A DNA stretch of 64,000 nucleotides from Schaalia sp. lx-260 (GCF_021083645.1 NZ_JAJNRQ010000001.1:372001-436000); one strand, 5' to 3'. Counted from the stretch's first letter, positions 29,571 through 39,237 are shown. Program-made: numbers and translations. Notes: generated from the sequence alone by a model not told the origin.

Positions 29571-31124
29571 ATGCAGACTTTTGAGATTATGAATGCGTCA
29601 ATGCCTTTATTGACACTACTTGTTGCTGTACCGCTTATCGGTTCCGCATTTTTGACTATTCCAGCAGTACGTAACTATGGACGCATTTTTGCTGTAGTAG
29701 TTTCAGTCATTGAGCTAGTGATTTCCCTCGTAGCTTTCATTGTTTTCTTTGACTGGTCAACACCAGCGTCCTATCAGCTGGTTGAATCGTATTCTTGGAT
29801 ACCCCAAATGGGGGTCAGCTGGGCTCTTGGCGTGAATGCTTTGGGCGCGGTAATGCTGCTCCTAGCTGTTGCGCTTGTGCCTGTTGTGCTTGTCGCAGGA
29901 TGGTCTGAGGATGCACACCCACGTAGCGGTGGCGCATATGCTGGATGGGTGCTCCTTCTGGAAGCATTCATGGTGCTGATATTTGCCGCTTTTGATGTCG
30001 TCGTCTTTTATATTGCTTTTGAAGCGATGCTCATTCCGCTATATGTGATGATCGGTCGTTACGGTCGTGGTGAGCCTGAGGCCCGTCGCGCAGCTGCGAT
30101 GAAATTCCTTCTGTTCTCCCTCGCGGGTGGTTTGGCGATGCTTGGCGGTTTGGTTGCTTTATGGGGATGGGCACCTACAGCGGCGCGTGAAACTGGAACA
30201 TTCTTCCGTTTAGATTCCTTAGCTATGCTGGCCAGTAACTTGTCTGGCAGTGTACAGCTGGGTGTTTTCGTTACCTTTATGATTGCTTTTGCCATCAAAG
30301 CGCCGATGGTTCCCGTTCACACCTGGTTACCTGATACGGCAGCAGTTGCCCGTCCTGGCACGTCAGTGCTCCTTGTCGGTGTGCTCGACAAAATTGGCAC
30401 TTTCGGAATGATTACTTTGTGCTTGCCATTATTCCCTGCGGCTTGCGCACAGGCACGATGGGTTGTCATTATCCTTGCAGTCATTTCGATTCTGTGGGGT
30501 GGCCTTGCCGCTATAGGACAAAATGACATCATGCGTTTGGTGTCCTACACCTCGGTTTCACACTTTGGTTTCATGGTTTTAGGTACCTTCATTGGAACAT
30601 CAATTGCTCTCGTAGGTGCGATGTTCTACATGGTGGCTCACGGTGTTTCCATTGCCGCAATGTTCTTACTATCTGGTTGGCTGGCTGAACGTGGTGAGAC
30701 TGCTGACATGAACCACTACTCAGGTATGCAACGAGTCACTCCGGTGCTTGCTGGTTTATGGTTGATCTCAGGTTTGGCTTCTGTGGCATTGCCAGGTTTG
30801 TCAGGTTTCGTTCCTGAATACCTGGTTCTCATGGGTACATGGCAGGTCAATATTGTGGTAGCGATATTTGCTGTCTTTGGTGTCGTCATTGCGGCGCTGT
30901 ATTTGCTTTTGCCGTATCAACGTGTTTTCACAGGTAAAGCTCACCGTGATGTAGAAAAGATTACTGATTTAGGTGGGCGCGAACGTGCAGTTATGGTTCC
31001 TTTGATTGCTGCCATGCTCATCCTCGGTATTTGGTCGGCTCCGCTGGTAACAGCTGTCACTCCGGTTGCCGACGCTGTTGTTGTTCCGGTTTCTTCCTCG
31101 GCTCTTGAAGGGAGTTCGAAGTGA
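29571..31124 (+). CDS. nuoM: NADH-quinone oxidoreductase subunit M
   Basis: A 517-residue antiporter-like pump subunit. FYIAFEAMLIPLYVMIGRYG has the essential membrane Glu; KAPMVPVHTWLPDTAAVA has the channel Lys and helix break; LVSYTSVSHFGFMVLG is the next conserved segment. It overlaps nuoN by 4 nt. Confidence 0.97.
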   Translation: MQTFEIMNASMPLLTLLVAVPLIGSAFLTIPAVRNYGRIFAVVVSVIELVISLVAFIVFFDWSTPASYQLVESYSWIPQMGVSWALGVNALGAVMLLLAVALVPVVLVAGWSEDAHPRSGGAYAGWVLLLEAFMVLIFAAFDVVVFYIAFEAMLIPLYVMIGRYGRGEPEARRAAAMKFLLFSLAGGLAMLGGLVALWGWAPTAARETGTFFRLDSLAMLASNLSGSVQLGVFVTFMIAFAIKAPMVPVHTWLPDTAAVARPGTSVLLVGVLDKIGTFGMITLCLPLFPAACAQARWVVIILAVISILWGGLAAIGQNDIMRLVSYTSVSHFGFMVLGTFIGTSIALVGAMFYMVAHGVSIAAMFLLSGWLAERGETADMNHYSGMQRVTPVLAGLWLISGLASVALPGLSGFVPEYLVLMGTWQVNIVVAIFAVFGVVIAALYLLLPYQRVFTGKAHRDVEKITDLGGRERAVMVPLIAAMLILGIWSAPLVTAVTPVADAVVVPVSSSALEGSSK

Positions 31125-32689
31125 ATCTCCTTCCTACAGAAACTTTGGCGGCTCCGGATATCCACTGGGCTTCCATTAGTCCGGTTATTGTTGTCCTTGC
31201 AGGCGCGGTTTTGGCTATTCTCGTTGAATCCTTCGCGCCGACGAAAACTCGACGACCCATCGTTATTGGTGTTTCTTTACTGACAACCCTAGTTGCGCTC
31301 GTGACCTTGGTAGCGCGATGGCTTGTTGTTCTTGATGCTCCCGTATCAGTAGGGGAATACGTTGAAGATTCTCTGACTGTGGCAACGCAGTTCTTGCTGG
31401 TACTTGTCGCCTTCTTTGCCTTCATGGTCATGGCAGAACGCACATCGGTGGGGGATGGCGCATTTGCTGCCCAGCCTTCAGACCGTCCAGGTTCACATGA
31501 TGAGGAATTATCTGATCGTAAAAACTATCAGCGTTCTGAAATGTTTCCTCTGGCGTTATTCTCGCTTGCAGGGATGATGGTATTTCCTGCAGCGAATTCT
31601 TTTGTCACACTTTTCGTGGCATTGGAAGTCATGTCTTTACCTTTGTACGTTTTAGCTGCAACAGCGCGTCGTCGTCGTCAGCTTTCTCAAGAAGCAGCTC
31701 TGAAGTATTTCATTTTGGGTGCTTTTGCTTCAGGTTTCATGCTGATGGGATCGGCTTTCCTCTATGGATTCTCAGGTTCTTTAACGATTTCTCAGGTGGC
31801 TACAGCTTTACCGGGAACCACCGGTATGGACTGGTTGGCTTTAGCCGGCGTTTTCATGGTGTGTGTGGGCTTACTCTTTAAGATTGGTGCCGCGCCTTTC
31901 CATGCGTGGACTCCTGATGTGTACACAGGTGCTCCGACACCGGTGACAGGTTTCATGGCTGCTGCGGTTAAAGTAGCTGCTTTTGCTGCTTTGCTGCGTT
32001 TCTATCAGGTTGTCGCGGCCCTTCTGCAGTGGGATTTGCTTGCTGTTTTGCTTGGCGTCGCAGCTTTGACAATGTGTGTTGGTACTTTTGCGGGTTTATT
32101 GCAAAAAGACATCAAACGTATGCTCGCCTATTCGTCGATTGCTCACGCTGGATTCGTGCTTTTAGGTGTTTTATCGCTGACACACGGTGCTTCAGGTCAT
32201 GTGATCTTCTACCTTGCGGGCTATGGTTTTGCGACCGTTGGAGCCTTCGGAATTATCTCTTTGGTCCGAGGAGTGAACGAGAACGGGGAAGCCACGGGTG
32301 AAGTGACAGATATTACTCGTTGGGCAGGAATTGGTCGAACGAATCCGCTTATTGCTTCTGCGATGCTGGTATTCCTTCTGTCATTTGCAGGTATCCCGTT
32401 AACCTCGGGTTTCATCGGTAAATTCCTGATTTTCTCTGACGCATTTACGGCAGGAATGGGCTGGTTTGTTGCCCTAGCTTTGTTATGCTCGGCTGTTACT
32501 GCTTTCTTCTATTTCCGCGTTGTTCGTCTCATGTTTTTCACTGAGTCAACGGGTGATGTAGAGGTTGTGCAGTCAGAAGGCTTTAGCACTGTCACTGTTG
32601 TTTTATGCGCTTGCGCAACTATTATCTTGGGTGTATTCCCGAACGTTATTCTGTCTTTGTTGGACAAGGTGGTTATTCTTCTTCCGTGA
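31121..32689 (+). CDS. nuoN: NADH-quinone oxidoreductase subunit N
   Basis: The third antiporter-like pump subunit, 522 residues. FVALEVMSLPLYVLAATAR, FKIGAAPFHAWTPDVYTGAP and MLAYSSIAHAGFVLLGVLS match NuoN. A hydrophilic loop (about residues 110-140, ending RSEMFP) interrupts the early helices, as in some actinobacteria. GTG start overlaps nuoM; the stop overlaps the GTG of the polyprenyl synthase gene, so the side-chain enzyme is coupled to the complex I operon. Confidence 0.97.
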   Translation: MNLLPTETLAAPDIHWASISPVIVVLAGAVLAILVESFAPTKTRRPIVIGVSLLTTLVALVTLVARWLVVLDAPVSVGEYVEDSLTVATQFLLVLVAFFAFMVMAERTSVGDGAFAAQPSDRPGSHDEELSDRKNYQRSEMFPLALFSLAGMMVFPAANSFVTLFVALEVMSLPLYVLAATARRRRQLSQEAALKYFILGAFASGFMLMGSAFLYGFSGSLTISQVATALPGTTGMDWLALAGVFMVCVGLLFKIGAAPFHAWTPDVYTGAPTPVTGFMAAAVKVAAFAALLRFYQVVAALLQWDLLAVLLGVAALTMCVGTFAGLLQKDIKRMLAYSSIAHAGFVLLGVLSLTHGASGHVIFYLAGYGFATVGAFGIISLVRGVNENGEATGEVTDITRWAGIGRTNPLIASAMLVFLLSFAGIPLTSGFIGKFLIFSDAFTAGMGWFVALALLCSAVTAFFYFRVVRLMFFTESTGDVEVVQSEGFSTVTVVLCACATIILGVFPNVILSLLDKVVILLP

Positions 32690-33696
32690 GTGTAAAAATT
32701 CCTGACTTTCACGTGCCAGCTTTGCAGGCTCGCATTACGCCGAGCCTGCAGGTAGTTGAAGCGCATTTACTTGAAGCTGTTACTGGTGCGCGTGACTTGG
32801 TAGATGATCTAACATCCCATCTAGCACAGGCTGGTGGTAAGCGTATTCGTCCTGTTTTGACCTTGGTGTGTGCGCAACTTGGGTCAGATGATGCTGCTTC
32901 TCGTGAGAAAGTAATTACCGCTGCAACAGCGATTGAGCTCACGCACCTTGCTTCTTTGTATCATGACGATGTTATGGATTCAGCTCCAACTCGTCGTGGT
33001 ACTCCGTCGGCTCAACACTTGTGGGGTAATAATCGCGCGATTTTAGCTGGCGATGTCCTTTTTGCGCGCGCCTCGGTTTTGATTGCGCAGCTTGGTCCAG
33101 AAACGGTTGAACGTCACGCTCACACATTTGAACGCTTGTGTTTAGGGCAGCTGAACGAAACTTTTGGTCCAACGCCTGATGCAGACCCGGTGGACTTTTA
33201 TTTGCAAGTGCTTGCAGATAAAACAGGTTCTTTAGTGGCTGCTGCTGCTCATTTTGGAGCATGGCATGGCGGAGCAGGGGATGAAGTAGCGGAAATCGTT
33301 GCGGCTTTTGGTGAAAAAGTCGGGGTGGCTTTCCAAATTGCCGATGATGTCCTTGATATTGCAGCGGAAGGTACTTCAGGTAAAACACCGGGAACGGATT
33401 TACGTGAAGGTGTGGACACTTTACCTGTGTTGCTGCTGCGACGTCGCGCAGAACGTGGACAGATTGATGCTGATGGGCAACGTATCTTGTCGCTTTTGGA
33501 ACAAGACTTGTCATCTGATGAGCTGCTGGCAGAACTCGTTGAAGCTTTGCGTTCGCATGATGTACTCGAAGAAACACGTCAGCTTGCTCGTACCTGGGCT
33601 GATGAAGCGGTTGCTTTGCTTGATTCTTTACCGCCGAGTGAAGCGAAAATAGCTCTTGAATCTTTCGCTGGGCTAATGGTTGATCGTCTCGCATGA
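32686..33696 (+). CDS. Polyprenyl diphosphate synthase (menaquinone side chain)
   Basis: A trans-isoprenyl diphosphate synthase of 336 residues. The two Asp-rich motifs are YHDDVMD (in LASLYHDDVMDSAPTRRG) and FQIADDVLDIA; the IPP site is in GGKRIRPVLTL. It extends allylic diphosphates to the long tail of menaquinone; the exact chain length (octa- or nona-prenyl in many actinobacteria) cannot be read reliably here. The frame is open from 32605 but GTG 32686 overlaps the nuoN stop (GTGA) and gives the normal N-terminus. It closes the menJ-nuo gene string and is followed by a terminator. Confidence 0.93.
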   Translation: MSVKIPDFHVPALQARITPSLQVVEAHLLEAVTGARDLVDDLTSHLAQAGGKRIRPVLTLVCAQLGSDDAASREKVITAATAIELTHLASLYHDDVMDSAPTRRGTPSAQHLWGNNRAILAGDVLFARASVLIAQLGPETVERHAHTFERLCLGQLNETFGPTPDADPVDFYLQVLADKTGSLVAAAAHFGAWHGGAGDEVAEIVAAFGEKVGVAFQIADDVLDIAAEGTSGKTPGTDLREGVDTLPVLLLRRRAERGQIDADGQRILSLLEQDLSSDELLAELVEALRSHDVLEETRQLARTWADEAVALLDSLPPSEAKIALESFAGLMVDRLA

Positions 33697-33697
33697 G

Positions 33698-33739
33698 GAA
33701 GCCGTGTGGAACTGGAAATGTTTCACACGGCTTTCTTTT
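33698..33739 (+). terminator. Rho-independent terminator of the nuo string
   Basis: GAAGCCGTGTGGAA pairs with TTTCACACGGCTTTC (one G-U) around a short loop and is followed by a T-rich TTCTTTTG. It directly follows the polyprenyl synthase stop, ending the long menJ-nuo transcript. Confidence 0.85.
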
Positions 33740-33864
33740 GGCAATGTGGCTGTCTAAGGGATACCGAATGGGAAAGTAAGGTTGAGAGCTTTTCTTTGTT
33801 GGTGGAGAAGCGGAAGTCTTTGAGGCGAGTTTAGTACGTAAAATTTTTCAGTGAAGAGGTAAAA

Positions 33865-35574
33865 ATGCGCAGGCTACAAGAAAATGAAGTCTGGTTTCCT
33901 ACAAAATCAGAGTACGATCCTGGAATAAGTATTGAAGAATGGGTTTCTTTACTAGAGGATTCTGAGATTTTTACAGAAAAAAGTCTGAGAGTCATGAAAT
34001 GTATGAAAGATATAGGCGGAACAGCTTCCTGTAAGCAGCTTGCCATGGAATATGGTGCGAGCTCAGGTACGTATCAAAATGTTTCTAGTGCGTTAGCAGA
34101 GCGTATTTTAGCGGCACGAGGGGCATCAAAACCACCGGGAGCCGGTGTAGCTGTACTTTATCAAATTCGAAGAGCCACGAGATATGAAGCGGGTGGTTGG
34201 GTTTGGCGTTTACGTGAAAACCTGTCAAAGGCTCTTGAACGTGTAGATCTTAGTACTATTCCGCTTTATGAAAATTTTATCGAAGATAAGGAAATAAACT
34301 TGTCATATTGGATGCTTGATTTTCAAAAAGAAAACTTTACTTACATAGCTATGCCTGTGAAAAATATTGAGGCATGTTTTATATTCAAGGATAAAGAGGA
34401 AATAATTTATAAAAAGTTACAGAGAATTAGAAAAGGTGACTACGTCGTATGTCTTGGAGAATTTTCTGAAGGTCAACTTATAGCGAAGTGTATTGTTGAC
34501 AATGTTGACGAGGATTTTATTACTTTAATTGAGCTTGAAAACTTTGTGAGTACAGAAACTTGGGGGAGCCTCGTATCTACAGGAGTTTTACCAAAGTTTG
34601 TGATGGATGATCTTGATGAAAAAACTCTTATTAAACTTGATGAAGAAGTCTATGAAAATATTTTGAAATCCCTCGGATTTGTTTTAACTGATAAACCTTC
34701 TGAGGTAGAGATTTCTTACCCTATAGATGATTTCTTAAAAGAAGTGTATATGAGCGAGGAGAAGATTCGCTCTATTATTCGAACACTTGAACGTAAGAAA
34801 AATATAATTCTTCAGGGGCCTCCTGGTGTTGGAAAAACCTTTGCTGCAAAGCGTATAGCTTGGTTGCTTCTTGGTAGCGCGAAAACTAATAATATTGAAT
34901 TCGTTCAGTTCCATCAAAATTACTCATATGAAGAATTTATTATGGGTTTTCGTCCTCTGGCTGAGGGCTTTGAACTTCGTGAAGGCGTATTTTATAATTT
35001 TTGCATTAAGGCGAAAAAGTGTCCGAATGAAAAATTCTTTTTTATTATAGATGAAATAAATAGGGCAAATGTATCAAAAGTTTTCGGTGAACTTCTGATG
35101 CTTATGGAGAATGATCATCGTAATGAAGAAATTACCCTTTCCTATAATGGTGAATCTTTCTCTATTCCTGATAACCTATTTATCATTGGAATGATGAATA
35201 CTGCAGATCGATCAATTGCGATGATTGACTATGCTCTGAGGCGGCGATTTAGTTTCTTTGAATTGGAGCCACAGTTTGATTCAGAGGGTTTCAGGGTGTA
35301 TCAAAAAAACTTAAATAGTCCTTTGTTGGATGCTCTGCTTGAGCAGATTAAAGAGCTCAACAGTGTTATACGATCTGATCGGGGATTGGGCAGGGGATTT
35401 TGTATCGGGCATAGCTACTTTACCGGCTATTCTGCTATAGATTTTGAAACTCTTTCTTCTATTATCTCTTTCGATATTCTTCCTCTCTTATCTGAATATT
35501 GGTTTGATAATGAAGAAGAATATTTTTCATGGAAAGAACGCTTAGAGGGAATATTGGCGCATGATCGTCGATAA
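33865..35574 (+). CDS. mcrB: McrB-like AAA+ GTPase of a type IV (modification-dependent) restriction system
   Basis: A 569-residue protein. Residues about 30-110 look like a helical/winged-helix region with a Gly-rich turn; 150-240 (GDYVVCLGEFSEGQLIAKCI) resembles an EVE/PUA-like reader of modified bases, a guess from pattern; 295-540 is the AAA+ domain with Walker A GPPGVGKT (318-325), Walker B FFIIDEINRAN and the McrB-specific sensor MMNTADRSIAMIDYALRRRF. It forms a hexameric motor that hydrolyses GTP and drives the nuclease McrC. GAGG lies 6 nt before ATG. It overlaps mcrC by 14 nt. The DNA is clearly richer in A and T than the neighbouring core genes, which points to transfer. Confidence 0.92.
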   Translation: MRRLQENEVWFPTKSEYDPGISIEEWVSLLEDSEIFTEKSLRVMKCMKDIGGTASCKQLAMEYGASSGTYQNVSSALAERILAARGASKPPGAGVAVLYQIRRATRYEAGGWVWRLRENLSKALERVDLSTIPLYENFIEDKEINLSYWMLDFQKENFTYIAMPVKNIEACFIFKDKEEIIYKKLQRIRKGDYVVCLGEFSEGQLIAKCIVDNVDEDFITLIELENFVSTETWGSLVSTGVLPKFVMDDLDEKTLIKLDEEVYENILKSLGFVLTDKPSEVEISYPIDDFLKEVYMSEEKIRSIIRTLERKKNIILQGPPGVGKTFAAKRIAWLLLGSAKTNNIEFVQFHQNYSYEEFIMGFRPLAEGFELREGVFYNFCIKAKKCPNEKFFFIIDEINRANVSKVFGELLMLMENDHRNEEITLSYNGESFSIPDNLFIIGMMNTADRSIAMIDYALRRRFSFFELEPQFDSEGFRVYQKNLNSPLLDALLEQIKELNSVIRSDRGLGRGFCIGHSYFTGYSAIDFETLSSIISFDILPLLSEYWFDNEEEYFSWKERLEGILAHDRR

Positions 35575-36622
35575 AGGTATTGAAATTAAAAATATATACC
35601 ATATACTCTGCTATGTTTTCCATGATTGGAAATTATTGAAGCACTATTCATTAAATACTGAAAAATTTGAGAATGTGCATGAATTTCTTGCCCGCTTGTT
35701 GTCTTCGGCTCTTTCAAAGCAAATTAAACATGGTCTGCATAAAGACTATATTTCTGTTAAAGAAAACATTTATCTCCTGAGAGGTAAGCTGATAAGTGGC
35801 GAAACGATGAATAACTTCATGTCGAGGCGAAAGACTTTTTTCTGTGAATACGATAGCTTTTCGGAAAATAATCTAATAAATCAAGTGTTAAAGTCGATAA
35901 TTCTTTCAATGCTTACTGATTCTTTTATTAGTGCTGAAAATAAGGATAATCTAAAAAAGTATTTAATTTTCTTTTCTGATGTAGATGATATTTTCTTAGC
36001 TAATGTTAATTGGTCATATGTCAATACTTTCAAGGTAAGTGAAAATTATCGTTTTCTCTTGAATATCTGTCAGTTGGTATGTGAAGGCCTTATTGTGACA
36101 ACTGATAAGGGTGATATGCGTTTTCTTTCTTCATTCAAAGTGGAGTTTATTGAAAAACTATATGAAAAATTCATTTTAGAATATTATCGGAAAGAACATC
36201 CCTTGCTCTCCGTATCTGCTTCGAGAGTTTCATGGGCTTTAGATGATAATTTTAATGATTACTTGCCTTTAATGAAAACCGATATAATGCTGCGATATAA
36301 AGATAAAATTCTCATTGTTGACGCTAAATATTATTCTGATATTTTTCAACATAATAGGGGGAGTGAAACTGTGAGATCTTCTCATCTTTATCAAATTTTT
36401 TCATATGTAAAAAATGAGCAGGAAGCCTTTCGATCTTCTGGCTGTCAGATAAGTGGCATGTTGTTGTATGCGAAAACTCAAGACATGATGAACCTTGATT
36501 TAAGGTACGCTATGTCGGGAAATCGTATTGATGTGCGTACACTCGATTTGGGTAAAGAATTTATTCACGTATCAAATTTTTTAGATAGAATTGCGGACGA
36601 GTTTTTATATTCTGATCGTTAG
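35561..36622 (+). CDS. mcrC: McrC-like nuclease subunit
   Basis: A 353-residue McrC-family protein. The N-terminal half is the McrB-binding region; the C-terminal half contains a PD-(D/E)xK nuclease core: KTDIMLRYKDKILIVDAKYY supplies the D and the DxK. A Gln further on (SHLYQIFSYV) fits the QxxxY helix of this superfamily. With McrB it should cut DNA bearing modified cytosine or another base change, so it protects against modified phage genomes. Overlap with mcrB implies coupled translation. Strongly AT-rich, like mcrB. Confidence 0.92.
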   Translation: MIVDKGIEIKNIYHILCYVFHDWKLLKHYSLNTEKFENVHEFLARLLSSALSKQIKHGLHKDYISVKENIYLLRGKLISGETMNNFMSRRKTFFCEYDSFSENNLINQVLKSIILSMLTDSFISAENKDNLKKYLIFFSDVDDIFLANVNWSYVNTFKVSENYRFLLNICQLVCEGLIVTTDKGDMRFLSSFKVEFIEKLYEKFILEYYRKEHPLLSVSASRVSWALDDNFNDYLPLMKTDIMLRYKDKILIVDAKYYSDIFQHNRGSETVRSSHLYQIFSYVKNEQEAFRSSGCQISGMLLYAKTQDMMNLDLRYAMSGNRIDVRTLDLGKEFIHVSNFLDRIADEFLYSDR

Positions 36623-36812
36623 AGCCCTTGATACGTAATAATCCTGCATCTTTTTCAGAAAATAGAGAATACTCATGTGGTATTCGAGATAGCGGAATTC
36701 CTTACCTTGCAGGCTGTTTTATTGTCCTCAAGTAGCTTTTTGAATACAGTATGCGCTGTGCCACTGAACAGAAGTCTAATGCAGCGCTAGGATATCGGAA
36801 GTGAGATATTCG

Positions 36813-36832
36813 GTGTACTTTACAAAGTACAC
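36813..36832. promoter_or_regulatory. 20-bp palindrome upstream of the ferredoxin-NADP reductase gene
   Basis: GTGTACTTT-AC-AAAGTACAC is a perfect dyad with 9-bp arms and a 2-bp centre. It ends 23 bp before the GTG start at 36856. It has the look of a site for a small dimeric repressor (HxlR/MarR/TetR type). The rest of the gap 36623-36855 shows no other clear signal. Confidence 0.6.
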
Positions 36833-36855
36833 ACCATGAATGAAGGAAATATTGA

Positions 36856-38355
36856 GTGAGTACTGTACATGTTGCCGTTGTAGGCGCAGGCCCTGCAGGA
36901 ATCTACGCTTCAGATATTCTGTCCAAATCAGGACTGGATGTCAGCATTGACCTTTTTGAACGCCTCCCTGCTCCCTACGGCCTCGTGCGATATGGCGTAG
37001 CCCCAGATCACCCGCGTATTAAACAAATCATCACAGCCCTATACAGGATTCTGCAGCGTGGCGATATACAACTACTCGGTAACGTCGAAGTAGGCCGAGA
37101 TATCACAATTGACGACCTACGCGATCACTACGATGCGATTATTATTGCTTCCGGTGCTGACCGTGATGCTCCGCTGGATATCCCAGGCATTAACTTACCT
37201 GAATCCTACGGAGCAGCTGACTTTGTGAGCTGGTACGACGGACACCCCGATTATCCGCGCGAATGGCCTCTGAACGCTCGTGAAATCGCTGTCATCGGTG
37301 TAGGAAATGTTGCTTTAGATGTTGCTCGTGTACTCGCTAAACACGCTGAGGATATGCTGGTCACAGAAATTCCTGAAAATGTGGCGAAAACTCTGGCCGA
37401 AAACCCTGTGACAGATGTTCATGTTTTCGGTCGTCGTGGCCCTGCTCAAGTAAAATTTACCCCCCTTGAATTACGAGAACTTGGCCATGTGCCAGATGTT
37501 GACATTATCGTTTCAGAAGAAGACTTTGAATTCGATGAAGGCTCCGAAGACCAACTGCGCTCATCGAATCAACAGCGTCAAGTAGTGAAAACTTTAACCG
37601 CCTACGCAAGCGCTGACCCTGAAGAACACGTAGCTTCGCGTCGCATCCATATTCACCTTTTCCAATCACCTATCGAAATCGTTCCCGATGATAAAGGACA
37701 CGTGCGCGCGCTACGCACTGAACGTATGGAACTGGTTGGCGACGGCACAGTACGAGGAACCGGGGTGATGACAACATGGCCAGTGCAAGCTGTGTACAGG
37801 GCCGTCGGGTACTACTCCAGCCCAATTCCAGGTATGCCTTTTGATACGGTACGCGGCATCATCCCTAATGATGAAGGACGTGTACGTGAAACATCTGACC
37901 CAGACAGCGCAACTATCGACGGTCTGTACGCAACAGGGTGGATTAAACGCGGCCCTGTCGGACTCATTGGCTCGACAAAATCTGACGCGCAACAGACAAT
38001 CGCACATCTTGTGGAAGACGCGCAAGCTGGTCGCCTACGCGCGCGAGGAACTTCAGTCGGGCATGAAGCCATCGTGAAGCTGCTGGAAGAACGCAACATT
38101 GAATACACCACGTGGGATGGCTGGGAATTACTTGACGAATATGAGCAATCTTTAGGAGCCTCTTATGGGGATCTTCCAGGTGATCGCGGAAGCCGTGAAC
38201 GTATCAAAGTCGTGTCACGCCGCGCAATGACGGATATTTCTCGAGGCCAACAAGTAGATCCTGCGCAAACTGACTTAATTGGACGTATGGGAGAGATGGG
38301 TGTTCCCAGTGCTCCCGAACGTTTCGATGATTATACGGGGCCGCAGTCACACTGA
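36856..38355 (+). CDS. Ferredoxin--NADP(+) reductase, adrenodoxin-reductase type (FprA-like)
   Basis: A 499-residue two-dinucleotide-domain flavoprotein. VAVVGAGPAGIYASDIL binds FAD; LVRYGVAPDHPRIKQI is the family signature; IAVIGVGNVALDVARVL binds NADPH; IDGLYATGWIKRGPVGLIGS is the conserved C-terminal FAD contact. It transfers electrons between NADPH and ferredoxin in the cytoplasm. GTG start with AAGGAAATATT upstream. It is monocistronic and flanked by an operator-like palindrome upstream and a stem-loop downstream. Confidence 0.95.
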   Translation: MSTVHVAVVGAGPAGIYASDILSKSGLDVSIDLFERLPAPYGLVRYGVAPDHPRIKQIITALYRILQRGDIQLLGNVEVGRDITIDDLRDHYDAIIIASGADRDAPLDIPGINLPESYGAADFVSWYDGHPDYPREWPLNAREIAVIGVGNVALDVARVLAKHAEDMLVTEIPENVAKTLAENPVTDVHVFGRRGPAQVKFTPLELRELGHVPDVDIIVSEEDFEFDEGSEDQLRSSNQQRQVVKTLTAYASADPEEHVASRRIHIHLFQSPIEIVPDDKGHVRALRTERMELVGDGTVRGTGVMTTWPVQAVYRAVGYYSSPIPGMPFDTVRGIIPNDEGRVRETSDPDSATIDGLYATGWIKRGPVGLIGSTKSDAQQTIAHLVEDAQAGRLRARGTSVGHEAIVKLLEERNIEYTTWDGWELLDEYEQSLGASYGDLPGDRGSRERIKVVSRRAMTDISRGQQVDPAQTDLIGRMGEMGVPSAPERFDDYTGPQSH

Positions 38356-38463
38356 AATTTTGTTGCGTGCAAGGAAAAGCAGGCAAAGGGGAGCGAGTAG
38401 GCGTTTCATCCTGTCATTAATGCATGTAACCGAGAGGTGCGGGAAGCCCGTGCATAATAGCTG

Positions 38464-38500
38464 TGAGGGGATGTAATCCTTTTGTGATTGCATCCCCTCA
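38464..38500. terminator. Stem-loop between convergent genes
   Basis: TGAGGGGATGTAATC pairs with GATTGCATCCCCTCA over 15 bp (one G-U) with a 7-nt loop. There is no T run on either side, yet the position between two convergent genes fits a bidirectional terminator. Confidence 0.7.
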
Positions 38501-38558
38501 TGCGTGTAGTTACGCCTAAAACTAGAGGTGTAGTGCTGTGAAATCTCTGAGGTTGATA

Positions 38559-39164
38559 CTAGGCTTGCTCGGTGGCCACAGTGAAACGACGACGAAGATT
38601 TTGCTTCTTTTCAGCTTCGTCAATAATTGCGATTGCGAAGTCCTGAGTAGAAACAAAATCTCCAACAGGCGAATCTGACCCCAGTATGTACCTGCCGGTA
38701 CGGGTTGCAGGAGCAATTTCAGGGGAGGGAGCTGCGATTGTCCACTGTACATCTGTAGGGGCTGAGCGGTAGAGGTCGAGAATCTGGCCGAATGTACGGG
38801 CTTCAACACTGTAATCACTTGGGAAATCAGGGGTTTCATAGAGGCGAGTACCATTAATTTCCAGTGAGCCAGCGCCGCCAACGATAAGGAAGCGGCCCGT
38901 GGGGGCAGCATGAATGAGAGCAGTATGTGCATCAATTGCGGCTTGATAGTTGTCGCGGCTGGCAACTGTAATCACGGTGAAATCATGGGAATTAATAGCC
39001 TTGGCAACTGTGGAAGTGTTTGTTAATTCGAGGGCGACGGATGTGGTTCCCTCAATCTGTGTGCCGCTGCGTGTGTAAGCGGTGACCTGATGCTTGCGGG
39101 AGAGTGCCTCAGAAACAATCTGTGAGCCAATCATTCCATTTGCGCCGATCACTGCAATCTTCAT
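38559..39164 (-). CDS. NAD(P)-binding oxidoreductase, NmrA/atypical SDR family
   Basis: A single Rossmann domain protein of about 201 residues: MKIAVIGANGMIGSQIVSEA at the N-terminus, then GRFLIVGGAGSLEINGTRL, and an SDR-like C-terminal part. Such proteins are NADPH-dependent flavin or quinone reductases or redox sensors; the substrate is not known. ATG 39164 has AAAGGAA 6 nt upstream and is preferred over an earlier start at 39203. It is monocistronic; a MarR/HxlR-like dyad lies 60 bp upstream. Confidence 0.85.
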   Translation of the reverse strand: MKIAVIGANGMIGSQIVSEALSRKHQVTAYTRSGTQIEGTTSVALELTNTSTVAKAINSHDFTVITVASRDNYQAAIDAHTALIHAAPTGRFLIVGGAGSLEINGTRLYETPDFPSDYSVEARTFGQILDLYRSAPTDVQWTIAAPSPEIAPATRTGRYILGSDSPVGDFVSTQDFAIAIIDEAEKKQNLRRRFTVATEQA

Positions 39165-39223
39165 GATTTTTCCTTTCGGTGGTGGAGTTTGTGACGCACA
39201 CAAGAATAACTATTGGTAACAGA

Positions 39224-39237
39224 TTACCTCAAAGTAA
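39224..39237. promoter_or_regulatory. Operator-like dyad upstream of the NmrA-like gene
   Basis: TTAC-CTCAAA-GTAA, with a related GGTAAC-AGA-TTACC just beside it (39215-39228), forms overlapping half-sites typical of HxlR/MarR-type repressors that control redox enzymes. The rest of the 302-nt gap 39165-39466 shows no gene. Confidence 0.4.

Noticed and set aside
32972-33694. Minus-strand open frame of 240 codons inside the polyprenyl synthase gene
   Set aside because: Shadow frame; His/Gln-rich translation and no conserved motif, opposite to a clear enzyme gene.
38464-38500. Operator reading of the long GAGGGGATG inverted repeat
   Set aside because: It lies between two convergent stops, far from any start, so a terminator role is simpler.
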